Assembly: GCA_025359585.1 (NCBI GenBank)
Contig: JANYFX010000632.1
Location: forward strand, 1 to 5,186
Reading direction: 5' to 3'
Length of the DNA stretch: 5,186 bases
Origin: Rhizobacter sp.
GTDB taxonomy: Bacteria > Pseudomonadota > Gammaproteobacteria > Burkholderiales > Burkholderiaceae_C
The notes under the pieces were generated by a model. That model ran no database searches. It worked only from the letters and a program-made list of their open reading frames with translations, and was not told where the DNA came from. The position numbers were made by a program, and so were the translations under genes. Positions 1 to 4,774 of the stretch are shown here, piece by piece. Every line of letters starts with the position of its first letter. Within the stretch, counting starts at the first letter, position 1.

Positions 1-813
1 GCGCTGAAGGCGATGATGAAAACGGTGCCGCTGCCACGCACGCGCTATGACCTGCGCTTGCGCGCGATCATGAGCGCGGGCGAAGCGGTGGGCGACGCGG
101 TGTTCGCCTACTGCCGTGACAAGCTCGGTGTGGTGGTGAACGAGATGTTCGGCCAGACCGAGATGAACTACATCGTCGGCAACAGCGCGCAGCGCTGGCC
201 TGCGCGGCCCGGCAGCATGGGGCGGCCTTACCCCGGCCACCGCGTCGCGGTGATCGACGACGACGGCCGCGAGTGCGCACGCGGCACGCCCGGCGACGTG
301 GCGCTGCACCGCCTCGACATTCACGGCCACCCCGACCCCGTGTTCTTCCTAGGCTACTGGAAGCACGACGCGGCCACCGCCGCGAAGTTCACCGGCGACC
401 CGTCGAACAGCTGGTGCCGCACCGGCGACATGGCGGTGATGGATGCCGATGGCTACCTCTGGTACCACGGCCGCAGCGACGACGTGTTCAAGGCCGCGGG
501 TTACCGCATCGGCCCAAGCGAGATCGAGAACTGCCTCGTCAAGCACCCGGCGGTGGCGAATGCGGCGGTCGTGCCCAAGCCCGATGCCGAGCGCGGCTCG
601 GTGGTCAAGGCCTTCGTGGTGCTGGCTGCCGGCTTCAAAGGCGACGCGGCCTTGGTCGCTTCGCTGCAGGCCCACGTGCGCGGCAAGCTCGCGCCCTACG
701 AGTACCCGAAAGACATCGAGTTCATCGATGCGCTGCCGATGACGACGACCGGCAAGGTGCAGCGCCGGGTGCTGCGGCTGCAGGAAGAAGCGCGGGCCGC
801 AGCGCGCGGCTGA
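1..813 (+). CDS. AMP-forming acyl-CoA synthetase, C-terminal part (5'-truncated by window edge)
   Basis: The reading frame is open from base 1 to the TGA at 811-813, so the start lies outside the window. About 270 residues are visible, roughly half of a normal 530-560 residue acyl-CoA synthetase. ANL-superfamily motifs appear in order, numbered from the first visible codon: FGQTE at 50-54 (ATP/adenylate-binding A5 motif), RTGD at 140-143 (ribose-binding Asp), the hinge and A8 loop GRSDD...GYRIGPSEIE at 157-176, and a C-terminal TTTGKVQRR with the expected catalytic Lys at 252. By family knowledge the enzyme activates a carboxylic acid as acyl-AMP and transfers it to CoA in the cytoplasm. The sequence most resembles the acetyl/medium-chain (ACSM-like) branch, but substrate choice is set largely by the missing N-terminal half. 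It could serve fatty or aromatic acid activation; nothing here links it to the gentisate genes. It converges on the minus-strand gene ending at 815. Confidence 0.93.
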   Translation, partial: ALKAMMKTVPLPRTRYDLRLRAIMSAGEAVGDAVFAYCRDKLGVVVNEMFGQTEMNYIVGNSAQRWPARPGSMGRPYPGHRVAVIDDDGRECARGTPGDVALHRLDIHGHPDPVFFLGYWKHDAATAAKFTGDPSNSWCRTGDMAVMDADGYLWYHGRSDDVFKAAGYRIGPSEIENCLVKHPAVANAAVVPKPDAERGSVVKAFVVLAAGFKGDAALVASLQAHVRGKLAPYEYPKDIEFIDALPMTTTGKVQRRVLRLQEEARAAARG

Positions 814-844
814 ATCACTGCCCGCATGCGCCGCGCGCTGCGGC
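796..844. repeat. Perfect 15-bp inverted repeat spanning two convergent stop codons
   Basis: The left arm 796-810 is GCCGCAGCGCGCGGC and the right arm 830-844 is its exact reverse complement. The 19-base loop carries the TGA of the plus-strand synthetase (811-813) and the TGA of the minus-strand gene (817-815). Either transcript could fold a GC-only-but-two 15-bp stem right at its 3' end, so it may act as a bidirectional transcript-end or anti-readthrough structure. There is no U-tract on either side, so it is not a textbook intrinsic terminator. Because the arms are in the same codon phase on both strands, both proteins contain the peptide AAARG at or near their C-terminus. Confidence 0.75.
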
Positions 845-1450
845 TGCAACGAGGAACGGCAGGCTCAGCAAGCCCATGCCGGCACCGGCGTATTCACCCT
901 TCACGCAGTCGCCGCGGCCCGCGGCCTTCACCTCATTGCCCAGACGTTCCTGCGCCGTCGTGCGGGCCGGCTCGCCACCGACCCGCGCGACCTCGGCCGT
1001 GAGTGAGGTGGCCCGCGCGCTCGCACGGACCACGCGGCGCGTGGCTTCGCTGTCGAGCAAGGACACCTCGGGCGCGCTCGCCGCCGGTTCGGCGCGGCTC
1101 ACAGTCGGTGCGGACACGCGACTGTCGATCGCGGCAGATGTCGGCTCAGCCGCAGGGGCCGCCATGGAGTTCTCTGGCGCGCGACGCGCACCGGGTGTGC
1201 TGGTGGTTGGCCTGCGCGTCGGCTCGGAACGGCCTGGCAGCGTCAGCGTGGCCTGCTGCCGCAGTGACACCGCCGGCGGCTTTGCAATCAGGCGCAGCGT
1301 CACCCGCTGAACCGACGCGAGCGGAGCGTCATGCAAGGCACGCAAGGCAGTGGAGCCGCGCACCAGCCAGAACAGCAGCAGGTGCAACACGATCACCGTC
1401 GCCAGTGCGATGGCGCGGGGCCGATGTCGTGCCCCCTTGAGGCATCGCAT
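815..1450 (-). CDS. Hypothetical single-pass membrane protein, third gene of the DUF2975/HTH operon
   Basis: I do not recognise this 211-residue protein with confidence. A basic N-terminus (residues 1-12) leads into one hydrophobic helix at about 13-30, so it should sit in the inner membrane as a signal anchor with the rest in the periplasm. Residues about 55-130 form a Pro/Ala/Ser/Thr-rich, probably extended linker. The tail from about 160 carries DC-x5-YAGAG followed by a short hydrophobic stretch and a final Cys (C182 and C209 could pair). That architecture of anchor, flexible linker and small C-terminal domain recalls TonB-like or envelope-spanning proteins, but no TonB domain is evident. 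I chose the ATG at 1450 because it overlaps the upstream HTH stop as TGATG and has GGAG 4 bases upstream. The frame stays open to 1690, but that extension runs antisense-like across the HTH gene. Coupling to the HTH gene suggests co-translation. Function unknown. Confidence 0.72.
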   Translation of the reverse strand: MRCLKGARHRPRAIALATVIVLHLLLFWLVRGSTALRALHDAPLASVQRVTLRLIAKPPAVSLRQQATLTLPGRSEPTRRPTTSTPGARRAPENSMAAPAAEPTSAAIDSRVSAPTVSRAEPAASAPEVSLLDSEATRRVVRASARATSLTAEVARVGGEPARTTAQERLGNEVKAAGRGDCVKGEYAGAGMGLLSLPFLVAAAARGACGQ

Positions 1451-1668
1451 CAGGCTCCGTCGGGCCCGGAGACAAACTCGAGCAGGTCGCCCGGCTGGCA
1501 TTGCAGCACCTCGCAGATCGCCGCCAGCGTTTCGAAACGCACGCCGCGCACCTTGCCCGACTTGAGCAGCGACAGGTTCTGTTCGGTGATGCCGATGCGC
1601 TCGGCCAACTCGCGCGAGCGCATCTTGCGCTGCGCCAGCATCACGTCGAGCTTCACGACGATCGGCAT
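1450..1668 (-). CDS. YozG-type Cro/C1-family helix-turn-helix transcriptional regulator
   Basis: This is a 72-residue protein consisting almost entirely of one Cro/C1-type HTH domain (HTH_26 type). The start MPIVVKLDVMLAQRKM is the characteristic opening of the small YozG-like regulators. It is followed by the HTH core ELAERIGITEQNLSLLKSGK (residues 20-39) and the typical ending CQPGDLLEF (57-65). Its length matches the family. It begins 5 bases after the DUF2975 stop and ends in a one-base TGATG overlap with the next gene. I see no strong Shine-Dalgarno, so translation probably depends on coupling to the upstream gene. Small HTH proteins of this kind are regularly encoded directly beside DUF2975 membrane proteins, and the pair is thought to act together. 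I infer that it binds DNA, possibly its own operon's control region at 2321-2341, with the membrane partner modulating it. The target and signal are unknown. Confidence 0.92.
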   Translation of the reverse strand: MPIVVKLDVMLAQRKMRSRELAERIGITEQNLSLLKSGKVRGVRFETLAAICEVLQCQPGDLLEFVSGPDGA

Positions 1669-1673
1669 GTCGG

Positions 1674-2249
1674 TCAGACGAAGCCCGCATTTTCGGTCTC
1701 GATGCGCGTGCCTTCGACCATCGCCCACGAGACCGCGAACAGCAGCCCGCCGAACAGCAGGCACAGGTAGTCTTCCCAGCCGAAGCCCAGCACCAGACGG
1801 CGCTGGCCGGGTGGGTTGTGCCAGGTCAGCAGCAAGACCAGCACGGTGTCGGCAGCCGGGCGTACGAAGGCGTTCGCGGTGAAGACCCAGCCGAGCCGGC
1901 GCAGCCGCCCGCTCGCTGCGCTGCCGAACACCACGCCGCGCCCATACGCGCCGAACAGGTGCCAGGCTTGCAGCAGACCGTAGAGCGCCAGCAGCATGCT
2001 CGGCAGTGCGGTCGCAACGATCCACACCCTGCTGGTCGGCGTGCCTTCGAGCTTCTCGGCACTGATCGACGTCAGGTCGGCGAAACGGCGGTAGGCACCG
2101 AGCAGCGCGGTGTCCGACACGCAGAGCCAGACGATGATCACCAGCAGGGTCGCGGCGCCGGCGGCGATCAGCGCCCGCATCCAGAGCGACATGCGCCGCA
2201 GCCGGCGTTTGGGTGAATCGGCGGCATGGGGGAGCATGGCAGCGGGCAT
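1674..2249 (-). CDS. DUF2975 family integral membrane protein
   Basis: The 191-residue protein has four predicted membrane helices at about 25-44, 74-97, 117-143 and 159-177, separated by short loops. It ends in MVEGTRIETENAGFV, which fits the DUF2975 C-terminal pattern (E/G-R-I-x-x-E-N-x-x-x-V). The basic stretch KRRLRR at 14-19 before helix 1 suggests a cytoplasmic N-terminus. The start at 2249 is supported by AGGAG at 2259-2255, five bases upstream; internal ATGs at residues 5, 20 and 24 have no comparable site. It is the first gene of a minus-strand operon with the HTH regulator 5 bases downstream. This is the recurring membrane-protein/HTH pairing of the family, in which the membrane protein may sense something at the envelope. 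The biochemical activity of DUF2975 is not known to me, so the sensor role is inference. It has its own promoter region at 2315-2343. Confidence 0.9.
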   Translation of the reverse strand: MPAAMLPHAADSPKRRLRRMSLWMRALIAAGAATLLVIIVWLCVSDTALLGAYRRFADLTSISAEKLEGTPTSRVWIVATALPSMLLALYGLLQAWHLFGAYGRGVVFGSAASGRLRRLGWVFTANAFVRPAADTVLVLLLTWHNPPGQRRLVLGFGWEDYLCLLFGGLLFAVSWAMVEGTRIETENAGFV

Positions 2250-2269
2250 GAAAACTCCTGATCACAAGC

Positions 2270-2294
2270 GGCCTTTGCATGCAGTGCAAGGGCC
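2270..2294 (-). other. Leader stem-loop upstream of the DUF2975 ribosome-binding site
   Basis: GGCC-x-TTGCA pairs with TGCAA-x-GGCC around a five-base loop, with a single A/C mismatch in the minus-strand RNA. It lies within the predicted 5' leader and ends 10 bases before the AGGAG site at 2259-2255. It might affect mRNA stability or translation, but no partner structure that would hide the ribosome-binding site is visible, so a switch role is speculative. Confidence 0.4.
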
Positions 2295-2314
2295 TCGTTG
2301 TTTATTGATTGGCG

Positions 2315-2343
2315 TTGATAGTTTACTGTAAAACAGTAAACAA
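2315..2343 (-). promoter_or_regulatory. Predicted sigma70-type promoter of the DUF2975 operon
   Basis: On the minus strand TTGTTT (2343-2338) and TATCAA (2320-2315) are separated by exactly 17 bases. They match the -35 and -10 consensus at 3 and 4 of 6 positions. The predicted start near 2308 leaves a leader of about 59 bases to the ATG at 2249. This is the only notably AT-rich patch between the two operons. An alternative -35, TTTACA at 2332-2327, lacks a good -10 partner. Confidence 0.5.
2321..2341. promoter_or_regulatory. Perfect 9-3-9 palindrome, candidate operator in the DUF2975 promoter
   Basis: GTTTACTGT (2321-2329), a three-base AAA centre, and ACAGTAAAC (2333-2341) form a perfect dyad. 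It fills the 17-base spacer of the predicted promoter and covers part of the -35 box, the classic position for a repressor that blocks RNA polymerase. A palindrome this long in an intergenic gap is unlikely to be chance. The length suits a dimeric HTH protein. The obvious local candidate is the HTH regulator of the operon, but a TetR-type regulator encoded elsewhere is equally possible. Confidence 0.7.
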
Positions 2344-2374
2344 ACACCAAGTGCCAGCGGCGAGGCCGCGGCAC
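2338..2374 (-). terminator. Rho-independent terminator after the DUF1697 gene
   Basis: The structure begins one base after the DUF1697 stop codon (2378-2376). On the minus strand GTGCCGCGGC pairs with GCCGC-T-GGCAC, giving ten G/C-rich base pairs with one bulged T (base 2356) and a CTC loop. The T-rich tail TTGGTGTTTGTTT follows at 2350-2338. It would end the marR-DUF1697 transcript. The tail shares bases with the -35 box and operator of the next operon. Confidence 0.72.
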
Positions 2375-2375
2375 C

Positions 2376-2915
2376 TCAGGGCGCCTGCAGGGCGACGATG
2401 CGTTGCAGCGTGTTGACGCCACGGAACGTGGCGCGCAGCCCGAGTGCGCGCTCGAACGCGGCGTTCGAAAACTTCGACTCGCCCTGCTTGTGGCGGCTCA
2501 TCCAGTACAGCTCGCGGCCCAGCACGTGGAAGGCGTCGAGATCGTTGTTGAAGCCCTTCACGATCTTCTGTCGGGCCGCGTCGAGCGGTGCGGCCATGAA
2601 GCCCACCACGAAGGTCGGTGCGGCTGCCAGCTCGCCCGCGTCGAAAGGCCGACATGTGGCGATGGCCGAGAGTTCGGCCATGCTGCGAATGAAGGTGTGC
2701 ACCTCGAAGCCGAACGCGCCGTGAAGCTGCTTCTCGATCTTCTGTTCGAGCGTGGCGAGGTCACGTGCGCGTGTCTCGAAGACCACGTTGCCACTGGCGA
2801 TGAAGGTGCTGACGTTCGTCAGGCCGAGCGCTTCGAACTGCGCCTTGAGCGCATCCATCTTGACGGTGCGGCCGCCGACGTTGATGGCGCGAAGGAAAGC
2901 GATGCAGTGGGGCAT
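2376..2915 (-). CDS. DUF1697 family protein
   Basis: The 179-residue soluble protein matches DUF1697 over its whole length. The diagnostic opening AFLRAINVGGRTVKM (residues 6-20) is followed by LKAQFEALGLTNVSTFIASGNVVFE (23-47), the family's best-conserved block. The later TFVVGFMAAP (101-110) and LYWMSRHKQGESKFSN (136-151) are also typical. No signal peptide or membrane helix is present, so it should be cytoplasmic. The biochemical role of DUF1697 proteins is unknown; they are widespread, usually solitary genes. It starts 36 bases after the MarR stop on the same strand and has only a weak TAGG ribosome-binding site. No promoter is obvious in the gap, so co-transcription with marR is likely. 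I see no functional reason to tie it to 3-hydroxybenzoate breakdown. Confidence 0.93.
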   Translation of the reverse strand: MPHCIAFLRAINVGGRTVKMDALKAQFEALGLTNVSTFIASGNVVFETRARDLATLEQKIEKQLHGAFGFEVHTFIRSMAELSAIATCRPFDAGELAAAPTFVVGFMAAPLDAARQKIVKGFNNDLDAFHVLGRELYWMSRHKQGESKFSNAAFERALGLRATFRGVNTLQRIVALQAP

Positions 2916-2951
2916 GGATGCAAGCCTAGCAGGCGCTTTGCCGCATCGCAG

Positions 2952-3425
2952 CTACTGCACGTCGCTCGGCGCGCGGCTGTGTTCGTTGTTGGCTTCGACC
3001 AGCGTCTTCAGCATCGCCATGAAGCGTGTGCGGTCAGCGGCCGGCAGCGGCGCCAGCATGCGCTGCTGGGCGCGCAACATTCCAGGCACCAGTTCGTCGA
3101 GCAGCGCCTCGGCCGCAGGCGTGAGCGTGAGCAGGCGCACGCGCTTGTCGTCGGGCGAGGTGCTGCGCTGGATCAGCTCGCGGCGTTCCAGGCGGTCGAT
3201 CACGCCGGCGATGGTCGAGGTGTCGAAGCCGATGGTCGCGGCCAGCGTGCGCTGATCCAGCCCGGGCTGGCGCCGCACTGTCTGCAGCGCGGCGAACTGC
3301 ACGGGAGTGACGCCAAAAGCTTCGGTCTCTTCGAGGAACACCGCCACGGCGATCTGCTGCAGCCGGCGGATGTAGTGGCCGGGCAGGGTGTCGATGTCGA
3401 TCTGGGCGGCGCTGCTTTTTTTCAT
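2952..3425 (-). CDS. MarR-family transcriptional regulator, probable regulator of the 3-hydroxybenzoate genes
   Basis: This is a 157-residue protein of typical MarR length. The N-terminal dimerisation and ligand helices (GHYIRRLQQIAVAVFLEE, residues 16-33) precede the winged HTH. In the wHTH, LDQRTLAATIGFDTSTIAGVIDRLERREL (56-84) holds the recognition helix, and the wing SPDDKRVRLLTLT (90-102) carries the conserved D-x-R of the family. C-terminal helices 103-150 complete the dimer interface. I chose the ATG at 3425, the only in-frame start that gives a normal MarR length. The frame stays open upstream to 3677, but that would run into the opposing monooxygenase gene. No strong ribosome-binding site is visible. 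It is transcribed divergently from the monooxygenase across 106 bases, the usual layout for a local regulator. MarR proteins controlling 3-hydroxybenzoate genes are known (MobR of Comamonas), so a repressor released by 3-hydroxybenzoate or gentisate is a reasonable inference. Confidence 0.93.
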   Translation of the reverse strand: MKKSSAAQIDIDTLPGHYIRRLQQIAVAVFLEETEAFGVTPVQFAALQTVRRQPGLDQRTLAATIGFDTSTIAGVIDRLERRELIQRSTSPDDKRVRLLTLTPAAEALLDELVPGMLRAQQRMLAPLPAADRTRFMAMLKTLVEANNEHSRAPSDVQ

Positions 3426-3441
3426 GGGTTCGGGCTGTCGC

Positions 3442-3451
3442 GGGTTAACCC
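3442..3451. promoter_or_regulatory. GGGTTAACCC palindrome in the marR leader
   Basis: This is a perfect ten-base palindrome between the predicted marR transcription start (near 3468) and its ATG. It could be a secondary operator, but short palindromes of this size are common, so support is weak. Confidence 0.25.
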
Positions 3452-3452
3452 T

Positions 3453-3482
3453 TTGTGCGTTCGAGAATGTTATCACTATACT
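3453..3482 (+). promoter_or_regulatory. Predicted promoter of the 3-hydroxybenzoate monooxygenase operon
   Basis: TTGTGC (3453-3458) and TATACT (3477-3482) are separated by 18 bases. The -10 matches consensus at five of six positions and the -35 at three. The predicted start near 3489 falls on the CAGCATGCTG palindrome, leaving a leader of about 43 bases before the ATG at 3532. The region is clearly more AT-rich than its surroundings. Confidence 0.5.
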
Positions 3483-3502
3483 AATCGTCAGCATGCTGTT
3501 AA
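3475..3502 (-). promoter_or_regulatory. Predicted marR promoter, overlapping the divergent promoter
   Basis: On the minus strand TTAACA (3502-3497) and TATAGT (3480-3475) are separated by 16 bases; each matches consensus at five of six positions. The -10 shares bases 3477-3480 with the -10 of the plus-strand promoter, so polymerases would compete. The start near 3468 gives a leader of about 43 bases. Confidence 0.5.
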
Positions 3503-3508
3503 TCAGCA
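3489..3508. promoter_or_regulatory. Candidate MarR operator: three CAGCA/TGCTG half-sites
   Basis: CAGCA at 3489-3493, TGCTG at 3494-3498 and CAGCA at 3504-3508 form two nested dyads: CAGCATGCTG with no spacer, and TGCTG-TTAAT-CAGCA with a five-base AT centre. The second has the size expected of a MarR dimer site. The cluster covers the predicted start of the monooxygenase transcript and the -35 box of marR, so one bound protein could repress both directions. Confidence 0.5.
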
Positions 3509-3531
3509 CGCAACTCATCAACAAGGTCGGG

Positions 3532-4743
3532 ATGAACTCCATCAATACATCGCTGCCGGTGCTCGTCGCCGGTGGTGGCATCGGCGGCCTCGCGGCTGCG
3601 CTGGCGCTGGCGCGGCAAGGTTTCGGCGTCAAGGTGCTGGAGCAGTCGCCGCAGATCGGCGAGATCGGCGCCGGCATCCAGCTCGGGCCGAACGCCTTCG
3701 CGGCGTTCGACGCGCTGGGTGTGGGCGAGCGGGCTCGCGCGGCGGCCCTTTACACCGAGCGCATGGTGATGATGGACGCGGTCGACGAGAGCGAGGTCGG
3801 TGCCATTCCGGTCGGCGACGCGTTCCGTTCGCGCTTCGGCAACCCGTATGCGGTGATCCACCGCGCCGACGTGCACGGCGCGCTGTTCGACGCCGTGAAA
3901 CAGACAGAGCGCATCGAGTTCTGCACGTCCACGCGGGTCGAGCACATCGAACAGCACGGCGGCGGCGTGACGGTGTTCGACGTGGGTGGCAAAGCGCACC
4001 ACGGCGCCTCACTGATCGGTGCCGACGGCGTGAAGTCGGCGGTGCGCCAGCAGCTCGTCGGCGACCCGGTGCGCGTGTCGGGCCACGTGGTCTACCGCGC
4101 CGTGGTCGACGCGGCCGACTTCCCCGCCGACCTGCGCTGGAACGCGCCGGCTGTCTGGGTCGGCCCGAACTGCCACCTGGTGCATTACCCACTGCGCAAC
4201 GGCGAGCAGTACAACCTGGTCGTCACCTTTCACAGCCGGTATGAAGAGACCTGGAGCGTCAGCGAGGGCAGTGCCGAAGAAGTGCAGTCGTACTTCGCCG
4301 GCATCGGCGAACGACCGCGCCAGTTGCTGTCATTGCCGAAGAGCTGGAAGCGCTGGGCCACGGCCGACCGCGAGCCGATAGCACAGTGGAGCTTCGGCCG
4401 ATGCACGCTGCTAGGCGACGCTGCGCACCCGATGCTGCAATACCTTGCGCAAGGCGCCTGCATGGCGCTCGAAGACGCGGTGACGCTGGGCGAAGCGCTG
4501 CGTGCGAATGGCACTTCGCGCAACGGCGATTTCGTCAAAGCCTTCGCGTTGTACGAACGCTCGCGCGTCGCGCGCAGCGCACGCGTGGTGCTGTCGGCGC
4601 GCGAGATGGGCCGCATTTACCACGCCAAGGGCGTGGAGCGGCTCGTCCGCAACGATCTGTGGCGCGGCCGCGCGGCCGAGCGTTATTACGATGCGCTCGA
4701 ATGGCTGTACGGCTGGCGTGCCGAGCATTGCCTTGCCACCTGA
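3532..4743 (+). CDS. 3-hydroxybenzoate 6-monooxygenase (FAD-dependent, gentisate-forming)
   Basis: This 403-residue flavoprotein belongs to the single-component aromatic hydroxylases. It hydroxylates 3-hydroxybenzoate para to its hydroxyl group using NAD(P)H and O2, yielding gentisate in the cytoplasm. The FAD dinucleotide-binding motif GGGIGG is at 14-19 with the acidic strand end VLEQ at 35-38. The DG motif IGADGVKSAVR is at 162-172 and the second FAD motif LLGDAAHPMLQYLAQGA at 293-309. The C-terminal signature YHAKGVERLVRNDLW...YYDALEWLYGW is characteristic of the MhbM/NagX/XlnD group and separates it from salicylate hydroxylases. H215 and Q303 probably correspond to the catalytic His and Gln described for the Rhodococcus enzyme (from memory, not aligned). 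I chose the ATG at 3532, preceded by AAGG at 3523-3526, because it gives the normal family length. In-frame ATGs at 3388 and 3493 would overlap the divergent regulator gene or the promoter. The FAH-family gene follows 31 bases downstream. Confidence 0.93.
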   Translation: MNSINTSLPVLVAGGGIGGLAAALALARQGFGVKVLEQSPQIGEIGAGIQLGPNAFAAFDALGVGERARAAALYTERMVMMDAVDESEVGAIPVGDAFRSRFGNPYAVIHRADVHGALFDAVKQTERIEFCTSTRVEHIEQHGGGVTVFDVGGKAHHGASLIGADGVKSAVRQQLVGDPVRVSGHVVYRAVVDAADFPADLRWNAPAVWVGPNCHLVHYPLRNGEQYNLVVTFHSRYEETWSVSEGSAEEVQSYFAGIGERPRQLLSLPKSWKRWATADREPIAQWSFGRCTLLGDAAHPMLQYLAQGACMALEDAVTLGEALRANGTSRNGDFVKAFALYERSRVARSARVVLSAREMGRIYHAKGVERLVRNDLWRGRAAERYYDALEWLYGWRAEHCLAT

Positions 4744-4774
4744 ACCCTTGAAAATCACCTTCCGGAGCCCGCTC

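Noticed and set aside
273..1310. A 345-codon plus-strand open frame
   Set aside because: It overlaps the acyl-CoA synthetase out of frame and the membrane-protein gene in antisense. It is Arg/Ala/Pro-rich without domain motifs.
815..1690. Longer 291-codon version of the third operon gene
   Set aside because: The extra 80 residues overlap the whole HTH gene out of frame and are Arg-rich noise. The ATG at 1450 directly precedes a clean membrane anchor.
1450..2289. Longer 279-codon version of the HTH gene
   Set aside because: The upstream part is an out-of-frame shadow of the DUF2975 gene. The family-typical start MPIVVKLDVML is at 1668.
2321..2341. LexA (SOS) box, suggested by CTGT...ACAG
   Set aside because: The CTGT and ACAG elements are only three bases apart, while the enterobacterial-type LexA box needs eight; no SOS gene is nearby.
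3388..3531. Upstream ATGs (3388, 3493) as starts for the monooxygenase
   Set aside because: They would add residues beyond the family length, overlapping the marR start or the predicted promoter and operator. ATG 3532 has an AAGG site and begins just before the FAD-binding strand.
3426..3677. N-terminal extension of MarR to 3677
   Set aside because: It would overlap the opposing monooxygenase coding region, and MarR proteins are normally about 150 residues.
2403..4244. A 613-codon plus-strand open frame
   Set aside because: It runs antisense through DUF1697 and MarR and out of frame through the monooxygenase. Its Arg/His/Ala/Gly-rich composition is typical of GC-rich shadow frames, and it matches no family.
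4748..4774. TTG at 4748 as start of the FAH-family gene
   Set aside because: There is no ribosome-binding site before it, whereas GTG 4775 has GGAG seven bases upstream.
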